This document shows, piece by piece, positions 58,309 through 64,000 of a stretch of DNA of 64,000 bases. The first letter of the stretch is position 1; every line of letters starts with the position of its first letter. The position numbers and the translations under genes are program-made. The stretch is taken from contig JAQWLN010000177.1 in assembly GCA_029247265.1 (NCBI GenBank), positions 95,971-159,970 on the forward strand, written 5' to 3'. This DNA is from Fuerstiella sp. (lineage in GTDB: Bacteria > Planctomycetota > Planctomycetia > Planctomycetales > Planctomycetaceae). Below the pieces are notes generated by a model that saw only the letters and a program-made list of their open reading frames with translations, was not told where the DNA came from and searched no databases.

Positions 58309-59799
58309 ATGAACCTGATGAAACCGTTCCTGTGTGTGTTGCTGGTGTCGGGCCTGACGCATGCCGGTCGTGCTGAAACTCCGAATGTACTGTTCCTTGC
58401 GGTCGACGACATGAACGACTGGCTTGGTTGTCTGGAAACCACGCCTCGTGCCATCACGCCAAATATTGATCGCCTGGCTGCTCGGGGGATTAACTTCACC
58501 AATGCTCATACGGCTGGTGTTTTCTGCGCACCTTCTCGCGCCGCCATTTTCTCAGGTCAGTTTGCTTCCACGACGGGTTGTTACAGGACAGCTACTTATT
58601 TCTATGATCACCCGCAGATTGAGCCGCTGCAGCTGAGTTTCGCAAAAGGCGGCTACGAAACGTTCGGTGCCGGAAAGCTGTTTCACCATCCGGCCGGGGC
58701 GATTGATCAGCGGGGATGGACCGAATTCTTTCTTCGCAGTCAGAGTCAGCGTGAAAGTGGCTGGCCGCTGGATTCATGGAGTGACGAGACACCGTTTCCG
58801 GACCCTTTCCCGAACAGCATTTACAACCGGGGGCAGGAGATCACCGGCGGCTTGTTTCTGGAATGGGGCGCTATTCCGAACGGTCGTGAAGAGGAAATGG
58901 CGGATACGCAGCGCATCAACTGGGCGGTCGAGAAACTGCAGCAGAAGCGAGAGAAGCCATTCTTTCTGGCCGTGGGAATTTACGCTCCGCATTTCCCCAA
59001 CTACTGCCCGCAGAAATACTTCGACATGTACGATGTCGATGACATCCAGCATCCTCCGTACAAGGCTGATGACCTTGACGATTTGCCGCCGAAGATTAAG
59101 AAGAGCAAGACGGCGCGATCGAGGATTCACAAGAAGCTGGAAGGGCTTAACGCGATCGAGGATGCCATTCACGGCTACCTTGCCTGCATGAGTTACGCCG
59201 ATGCCATGATGGGACGCGTGCTGGACGCACTTGAAGCAAGCCCTCACGCGGACAACACCATCGTTGTTCTCTGGAGCGACCACGGTTATCACCACGGCGA
59301 AAAAGGCGACTGGGGAAAACACACGCTGTGGGAACGAACTTCAAATGTGCCATTTCTCTGGGCCGGCCCTGGAGTTGCCGAGGACGTGAAGACGGACCTC
59401 ACGGTCAGTTTGATCGATATGTATCCGACCTTCCTGGAAATGTGCGAACTGCCGCAGCCACATCAGCAGCTGGAAGGGGAATCAATCGCCGCCACACTCG
59501 CCACCCCATCTTCAGCAGACGATCGCAGCGTGTATCTTCCACATATGAATCCCGGTGAATACGCCATCATAAATCGAGACTGGCGATACATCCGCTATGG
59601 CGAGGACGGTGAGGAGCTCTATGACGTGCAGGTCGATCCTAACGAATGGACGAACCTGGCCTCCAACCCTGAGCATGAAACTCTAAAGTCACAGATGCGT
59701 GCTCTTGCGCCAATGACGTTTGCCGAGCCGGGCACGAAATTGAATCTGCGCAAAAACCTGGTTATTGACGGCGAGACGTTCCGCTGGGAAGTAAAGTAA
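58309..59799 (+). CDS. Secreted formylglycine-dependent sulfatase (iduronate-2-sulfatase-like)
   Basis: 496 aa with signal peptide (M-N-L-M-K-P-F-L ... G-R-A-E-T). First Asp pair V-D-D-M-N-D-W, Cys73 in C-A-P-S-R (C-x-P-x-R signature, formylglycine site), then G-A-G-K-L-F-H-H, and late [11 protein letters not shown]. It resembles the iduronate-2-sulfatase subgroup and should cut sulfate from a polysaccharide. The substrate is unknown. It precedes the PQQ propeller gene, with a hairpin in the gap. Confidence 0.94.
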   Translation: MNLMKPFLCVLLVSGLTHAGRAETPNVLFLAVDDMNDWLGCLETTPRAITPNIDRLAARGINFTNAHTAGVFCAPSRAAIFSGQFASTTGCYRTATYFYDHPQIEPLQLSFAKGGYETFGAGKLFHHPAGAIDQRGWTEFFLRSQSQRESGWPLDSWSDETPFPDPFPNSIYNRGQEITGGLFLEWGAIPNGREEEMADTQRINWAVEKLQQKREKPFFLAVGIYAPHFPNYCPQKYFDMYDVDDIQHPPYKADDLDDLPPKIKKSKTARSRIHKKLEGLNAIEDAIHGYLACMSYADAMMGRVLDALEASPHADNTIVVLWSDHGYHHGEKGDWGKHTLWERTSNVPFLWAGPGVAEDVKTDLTVSLIDMYPTFLEMCELPQPHQQLEGESIAATLATPSSADDRSVYLPHMNPGEYAIINRDWRYIRYGEDGEELYDVQVDPNEWTNLASNPEHETLKSQMRALAPMTFAEPGTKLNLRKNLVIDGETFRWEVK

Positions 59800-59805
59800 T
59801 TGCGC

Positions 59806-59826
59806 CCCGCTCTCACAAAGAGCGGG
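59806..59826 (+). terminator. Hairpin between sulfatase and PQQ-propeller genes
   Basis: Perfect stem CCCGCTCT (59806-59813) / AGAGCGGG (59819-59826) with a 5-base loop. No T-tract follows, so it may slow or process the transcript rather than end it. It stands 25 bases before the ATG at 59851. Confidence 0.4.
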
Positions 59827-59850
59827 AGGTCATGTCAAGACTCTGATTCC

Positions 59851-61236
59851 ATGTCATACACCCTTCGACTGTTGTTCGTTGTCACTTGCTGCGGCGCCTG
59901 CGGTGCGGCGGTGGCGGGTGACTGGCCGCAATGGCTGGGTCCCGAACGCGACTCCCAGTGGCGCGAATCAGGCATCGCAGAAAGTTTCACAGACGCAGGG
60001 CCACGGCTGCGCTGGAAGGCAAGAGTCGCAGGTGGCTACAGCGGACCGAGTGTGGCCGGTGAACGTGTGTTCGTGATGGATTGGGTTCCCGGCACTGCGG
60101 ACGCAGCCGAATTTCTGCACGATGGGGCGCCGCCCAGCAACCAGAATTTCGTGCGCAAACGGCTGCCGGGAAAAGAGCGAGTACTCTGCCTGCGCGAGTC
60201 GGATGCCAAAGTCCTGTGGTCTCATCAGTACGACTGTGCATACAGTAGCGTGGCAACCTATGCCATTGGTCCTCGTGCAACGCCAACAGTTGACCATGAT
60301 CTGGTTTATACTGTTGGTGCCGAAGGCAATCTGCAGTGCCTGCAGGTCAGCGACGGGAGCGTTGTCTGGTCGGTTGATTTCAGGGAACGGTACGGATTGA
60401 AAGTGCCGAACTGGGGCATCGCGTCTTCGCCGCTGGTCGATGGTGACCGGTTGATCTGCATCGCGGGCGGTGAGGGTTCTACCTGCGTAGCTCTGGACAA
60501 ACACACGGGCAAAGAAATCTGGCGCGCGATCTCGGCGCCGGAACCGGGTTATTCTTCACCGGTGACCTATAGTATTGCCGGTCAACGCCAATTGATCGTA
60601 TGGGACAGCCACTCAGTGAATTCGCTTAATCCGGAGTCGGGAGAATTGTTCTGGACCGTTCCATTTGAATCGACATTCGCAATGTCAGTCGCGACACCAC
60701 GCATACAGAACAACTCGTTATTCGTGATGAGCTACAACCGCAAAAGTGCAATGATCAAAGTCGCTCCGGACGGGCGATCCGCCGAATTGCGCTGGAATGG
60801 CGGGCCCAGGACCGGTATTGGCGGCGTGCACAACACAGCCTTCATTCACGACGGACATATTTACGGCTGCGGTAACGGCGGTCAATACATCTGCGCCCGA
60901 CTTGATACGGGCGAGCGCGTCTGGTCGACCTATCAACCATCGTTGCCGATCAAGCCGGGCAGCCAGAAGAATCATCGACCCGTTTCGTGGGGAAATGTGT
61001 TTACTGTCCGTCATGCCGACCGTTTTTTTCTGGCAAACGACAGCGGTGATCTGATCATCGCGAAGATGAACCCCCACGGATATCAGGAGATCAGTCGAGC
61101 CCATTTGATCGAACCGACCCATCAGGTCGTCGGTGGTCGTAAGCTGGTCTGGTCGCACCCGGCTTTCGCCAATCGTAGTGTGTATCTTCGCAATGACAAA
61201 GAGATCCGATGCTATTCACTGGCCGCTGCTGACTGA
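59851..61236 (+). CDS. Secreted PQQ-like beta-propeller protein
   Basis: 461 aa from ATG 59851 (M-S-Y-T-L-R-L-L-F); the upstream frame to 59800 has no features. A signal peptide ends A-V-A-G. Mature residues read D-W-P-Q-W-L-G-P-E-R-D, typical of outer-membrane-protein-assembly/PQQ-repeat proteins, then repeats such as G-D-R-L-I-C-I-A-G-G-E and H-T-G-K-E-I-W-R. No PQQ-binding motif set is complete, so a dehydrogenase activity is not claimed. Likely extracytoplasmic, role unknown. Confidence 0.85.
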   Translation: MSYTLRLLFVVTCCGACGAAVAGDWPQWLGPERDSQWRESGIAESFTDAGPRLRWKARVAGGYSGPSVAGERVFVMDWVPGTADAAEFLHDGAPPSNQNFVRKRLPGKERVLCLRESDAKVLWSHQYDCAYSSVATYAIGPRATPTVDHDLVYTVGAEGNLQCLQVSDGSVVWSVDFRERYGLKVPNWGIASSPLVDGDRLICIAGGEGSTCVALDKHTGKEIWRAISAPEPGYSSPVTYSIAGQRQLIVWDSHSVNSLNPESGELFWTVPFESTFAMSVATPRIQNNSLFVMSYNRKSAMIKVAPDGRSAELRWNGGPRTGIGGVHNTAFIHDGHIYGCGNGGQYICARLDTGERVWSTYQPSLPIKPGSQKNHRPVSWGNVFTVRHADRFFLANDSGDLIIAKMNPHGYQEISRAHLIEPTHQVVGGRKLVWSHPAFANRSVYLRNDKEIRCYSLAAAD

Positions 61237-61291
61237 GGTTCGGCAGGACGGCGTTTCGAGTCTCGGCATCAATTCTTCAGGAAATCAGAAA

Positions 61292-62770
61292 ATGAGTACC
61301 GCCACGAAGTTCGTCTCAGGTCTTGCACTGCTGACGTGCGCTGCGATTCAAGCACTCGCAGCGGACGAGCATCAACGGCCCGTTATTGACATGCAGGAGA
61401 TGCTCGATGCCAGCACGCTGGATGTTCGAGTGCTTCAGGACTGGCATACTGTGGATGGTCCAATCGCCACTCGGCAGAAGATCGTTAACATCAAAGTCGG
61501 AGAGGTGTGGGAGGGACAGGATTACCGAAGTCCTGTTCGGATGGTCGTTCCGCTGGGCCGAAAGGCGAAAGGGTTCCATCTAACCGGCGGACACGGGTTA
61601 CGTGATTTTCAGCGGGATATGCGTGTCAACGGCGTGGATCAGGTGCTGATCGAAGGCGGCGTGGGGCTGGTGCATACTATGGTTCAAACGCTAAACCAAT
61701 CGGAACAGGCGCAGCTGGGAAAGGAGATGGATGACAAATTCATCGAAACCCTGAATCCCCGTTATTCCATTCAGTATTGGGGCTGGCCGGCCACCTTGAT
61801 GCGCGCGATCACTGCCGCCTATGCGGAAACGGAGCACTTCGAAAAGGGGAAGATTGCGATGTCCGGTGGTTCCAAGAACGGAGCCACTCCGAGTTCCGTA
61901 CTTATCCAGGATCGAAGGACAACAGCAGTTCACGCCACGGTTTCGCCGATCTGGGATTCACCGCTGCGGATGTGTGACGAAGCGGCGTGGGAAGAACTAC
62001 GAGATTTCAATCAACGTTATGTGGACGGCATCACGGACTATGCGGGAAAGGGAGGGCCGGAACGGCTGCTCAGACACCCATTTCTGGGTGGCACGTTCGG
62101 CCCGATCTACAACCGTCGAGCGCTTGCAGCAGGTCATAGCTGGGCCGACCTGCAGAGGACTGCCGAGTCAGTGGCCGACAACGTTTTTGTGACACGAAAT
62201 CTCACGCGGCTCAAGGTGCGAGGTGTCGACATGTTCTTTCATCCGGGCACGCATGATTTCGTCAATTTCGATATTGCCTGGGGAGGCAGACACCATCCGC
62301 AAATACCGCTCTATCTGCAGTGCAACGCCGGTCATGGTCAAAAGCCACATCCTGCCGCAGAGAGGAATCAGGCCAACAAGTCTGCCTTTTTGATCAGCCA
62401 TTTCTTTGATGATGCGCCCGACATGCAGCAGACGCCTGCAATCTCTCATCAACGGAAGGGCGACAGACTCGAGATCACCGTCCGAAGTTTGGCAAATGAA
62501 CGATCAGAAAGCGGTCGCATCTGGTGGATGTACGATCGTGGCATCGACGGAAGTGCGGCGTATCTCAGAGATAAGTTTCCCGACGACCAATGGGCCGAAA
62601 TGGACTGGGACGACGCGAAGAAAGTCTGGACAGCAGAAATCGGCCTGAAGACGGGAGTCTCTCATGTCGACTTCTTCACGAACCATCGCAGGACCATCAC
62701 GTGGAAATCTGTTGAATACCCAACCTGCATTTCCAGTCCCTATACAAGAGTGCAACTGACTGGCATGTGA
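61292..62770 (+). CDS. Secreted alpha/beta-hydrolase, PhoPQ-activated protein-like
   Basis: 492 aa from ATG 61292 (M-S-T-A-T-K-F); the upstream frame to 61133 is inside the previous gene. Signal peptide ends A-L-A-A-D. The Ser nucleophile candidate is in M-S-G-G-S-K-N-G-A (near residue 193). The likely Asp is in G-T-H-D-F-V-N-F and the His in C-N-A-G-H-G, giving a plausible triad. This matches PhoPQ-activated pathogenicity-related (PqaA)-like proteins, of uncertain function. The substrate is unknown. Confidence 0.7.
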   Translation: MSTATKFVSGLALLTCAAIQALAADEHQRPVIDMQEMLDASTLDVRVLQDWHTVDGPIATRQKIVNIKVGEVWEGQDYRSPVRMVVPLGRKAKGFHLTGGHGLRDFQRDMRVNGVDQVLIEGGVGLVHTMVQTLNQSEQAQLGKEMDDKFIETLNPRYSIQYWGWPATLMRAITAAYAETEHFEKGKIAMSGGSKNGATPSSVLIQDRRTTAVHATVSPIWDSPLRMCDEAAWEELRDFNQRYVDGITDYAGKGGPERLLRHPFLGGTFGPIYNRRALAAGHSWADLQRTAESVADNVFVTRNLTRLKVRGVDMFFHPGTHDFVNFDIAWGGRHHPQIPLYLQCNAGHGQKPHPAAERNQANKSAFLISHFFDDAPDMQQTPAISHQRKGDRLEITVRSLANERSESGRIWWMYDRGIDGSAAYLRDKFPDDQWAEMDWDDAKKVWTAEIGLKTGVSHVDFFTNHRRTITWKSVEYPTCISSPYTRVQLTGM

Positions 62771-62801
62771 GCCGCTTCAAACCAAACTTTCCAAGGCTGA
62801 C

Positions 62802-63371
62802 CTACGCGCGCATGACCATGGCAACAATGCCGAATGTGATCAGAGCCAGCAAAAGGAACAGGAAAATCTTCACGATGATGGAAGTCCGGTATTTGATGTG
62901 AGGGGTCTGCGCGATGATCTCCCGGTAGTCCTCCGAAAACACCATCGACCCCTTGGCGCTGAAGATGAGGTACAGGATGTAGCCGTTGATAACGGTACCG
63001 AGCGGAAAACCGAGCAGCCCAAGCCCCGAGAAGAGCCCCGTCGGAATTCGGGCCCAACCTTGCAGGCCACGCAGGCCAAAGGCCGTTACAAACTGAACGA
63101 TGCCGATCGCCGGAAGTAGAATAAACATCCCACCAATTTCGGCCCCGGGCCCTTGCGGGATAAATAGAAACAGCCCCGAAGCTGCCAGACATAACACTCC
63201 GCCAATCATGTAAAGTGCACCCACAGACTTTACGGACGCTTCATGCGACAAATGCGCATTGCGAATGGCCTCGGCATGTGTGCCGCCGAGCCCCGCAGGA
63301 TCGGATGGATTTTCCGGGGCCTGAAAAGGGTTGTACTCTTCCGCGTACGGATTCTCCGATTGACTCATCAT
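62802..63371 (-). CDS. Four-helix membrane protein, hypothetical
   Basis: 189 aa. A polar N-terminus with E-N-P-Y-A-E-E and N-P-F-Q-A-P-E-N-P, a pattern often seen at the start of planctomycete membrane proteins, precedes four hydrophobic helices (about residues 50-70, 80-100, 115-135, 168-187). No known domain. Converges on the PhoPQ-like gene. Confidence 0.7.
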   Translation of the reverse strand: MMSQSENPYAEEYNPFQAPENPSDPAGLGGTHAEAIRNAHLSHEASVKSVGALYMIGGVLCLAASGLFLFIPQGPGAEIGGMFILLPAIGIVQFVTAFGLRGLQGWARIPTGLFSGLGLLGFPLGTVINGYILYLIFSAKGSMVFSEDYREIIAQTPHIKYRTSIIVKIFLFLLLALITFGIVAMVMRA

Positions 63372-63440
63372 GTCCTTTCAGCGTTGAGGCTAAGGGGCCC
63401 TGCGATTCGAATTCAAGCTCCTGCACCAGCAGGAAACGTC

Positions 63441-64000
63441 TTACAGCGTCCAGCCGTCACGGTATTCTTTGTGGATCATGTCCTGGGCTTTCTTTGAATT
63501 CGCTACCCGAAGATTCTTTGCGTCCCATTTCAGCGATTCACCACTGCGATAGGAAACAACGCCCAGCAATACCGCCTCGGTTAGTGCTCCGGAGTAGTCA
63601 AAGTTGCACGTTGTCTTACCACCGGTCTTGATGGCTTCAATCCACTCGTTGTGGTGACCGATCGATTTTGGGATGTAAGGATCCGGACGCTGCAGTTGAT
63701 TTCCGCCATCGTCAGGCTGCAGCAGATTTGAGCTGTAATTTGAGATAATGGCGCCGCGTTCACCGACAAACAGCTGGCCGCCCCAGTCCAGTGGCTTGCC
63801 ATTCTGGTCCTTGTAATTGGACAGGATGTCGGGTTTCTTACCGCCGTCGTACCATGTTAACTTGACCGGCGGCAGGTCGCCGCGCGACGGATAGTTGTAC
63901 TCGAGGACGATACCGGACGTCGTGGCCTCGTCATCTAGTTGCGGTCCTGTCGCAGCGATGGAGGACGGGTGCTTCAGTTTCAGGGCCCAGTGAGCGAGGT
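63441..64000 (-). CDS. Gfo/Idh/MocA family oxidoreductase, C-terminal part (5' end beyond window)
   Basis: 185 codons are visible; the start is past base 64000. The stop is TAA at 63441-63443. The segment reads W-Y-D-G-G-K-K-P, G-E-R-G-A-I-I-S-N-Y, H-N-E-W-I-E-A-I-K-T-G-G, L-G-V-V-S-Y-R-S-G, and ends E-Y-R-D-G-W-T-L, the typical C-terminal layout of secreted planctomycete Gfo/Idh/MocA oxidoreductases. The NAD(P)-binding Rossmann part lies outside the window. Confidence 0.85.
   Translation of the reverse strand, partial: LAHWALKLKHPSSIAATGPQLDDEATTSGIVLEYNYPSRGDLPPVKLTWYDGGKKPDILSNYKDQNGKPLDWGGQLFVGERGAIISNYSSNLLQPDDGGNQLQRPDPYIPKSIGHHNEWIEAIKTGGKTTCNFDYSGALTEAVLLGVVSYRSGESLKWDAKNLRVANSKKAQDMIHKEYRDGWTL

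Overview
The window looks like a chromosomal segment of a planctomycete, probably Planctomycetaceae-like. I base this on moderately high GC, many secreted proteins, two formylglycine-type sulfatases, DUF1501, DUF1549/DUF1553 and ThuA proteins, an AXE1-type esterase, FG-GAP and PQQ-propeller proteins, small CxxC zinc-ribbon proteins and long intergenic gaps. No genus can be named from sequence alone. Genes lie on both strands in short operons, and most intact genes are ordinary bacterial ones.

Layout. 1-5 kb: truncated D-threonine aldolase-like gene, Tat-exported sugar isomerase/epimerase-like protein, phosphofructokinase and an acyl-adenylating enzyme. 5-7.2 kb: pyrG and a pilin-like mini-protein. 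7.2-10 kb: a broken SulP anion transporter. 10-14.3 kb: sulfatase and glycogen debranching enzyme. 14.7-16.4 kb: three membrane-anchored proteins (two coiled-coil, one of 41 aa). 16.4-24.5 kb: zinc-ribbon coiled-coil protein, cobA-hemD fusion, squalene-cyclase-like protein, SRPBCC protein, a heavily damaged zinc-ribbon membrane protein, BON protein and EamA transporter. 24.7-30.2 kb: two tandem amidohydrolases and a broken sugar-binding lipoprotein. 30.3-40.9 kb: mutarotase-like protein, S4 and GNAT pair, galM, histidine kinase, thioesterase, large membrane protein, DUF1501, FG-GAP and TIGR02117 proteins. 41-50.3 kb: housekeeping block of proS, YhaM-like nuclease, nucleosidase-like protein, serC, prs and mutS. 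50.6-51.3 kb: CAU-anticodon tRNA with an integrase remnant running into its 3' end. 51.5-64 kb: secreted catabolic block with PSCyt1/DUF1549/DUF1553 plus DUF1501, ThuA, acetylxylan-esterase-like, sulfatase, PQQ propeller, PhoPQ-like hydrolase, a membrane protein and a truncated Gfo/Idh/MocA oxidoreductase.

The most notable pattern is gene decay. Three loci (SulP transporter, zinc-ribbon membrane protein, sugar-binding lipoprotein) carry single-base frameshifts and/or in-frame stops, while long neighbours such as mutS and the 1062-aa amidohydrolase are intact. Other structures worth a look are the three-gene coiled-coil operon with its 41-aa third member, a three-copy palindromic repeat that supplies the C-terminus of one protein, and the tRNA-integrase scar. 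I found no CRISPR array, no complete mobile element, no rRNA, and no clear new defence or biosynthetic system.
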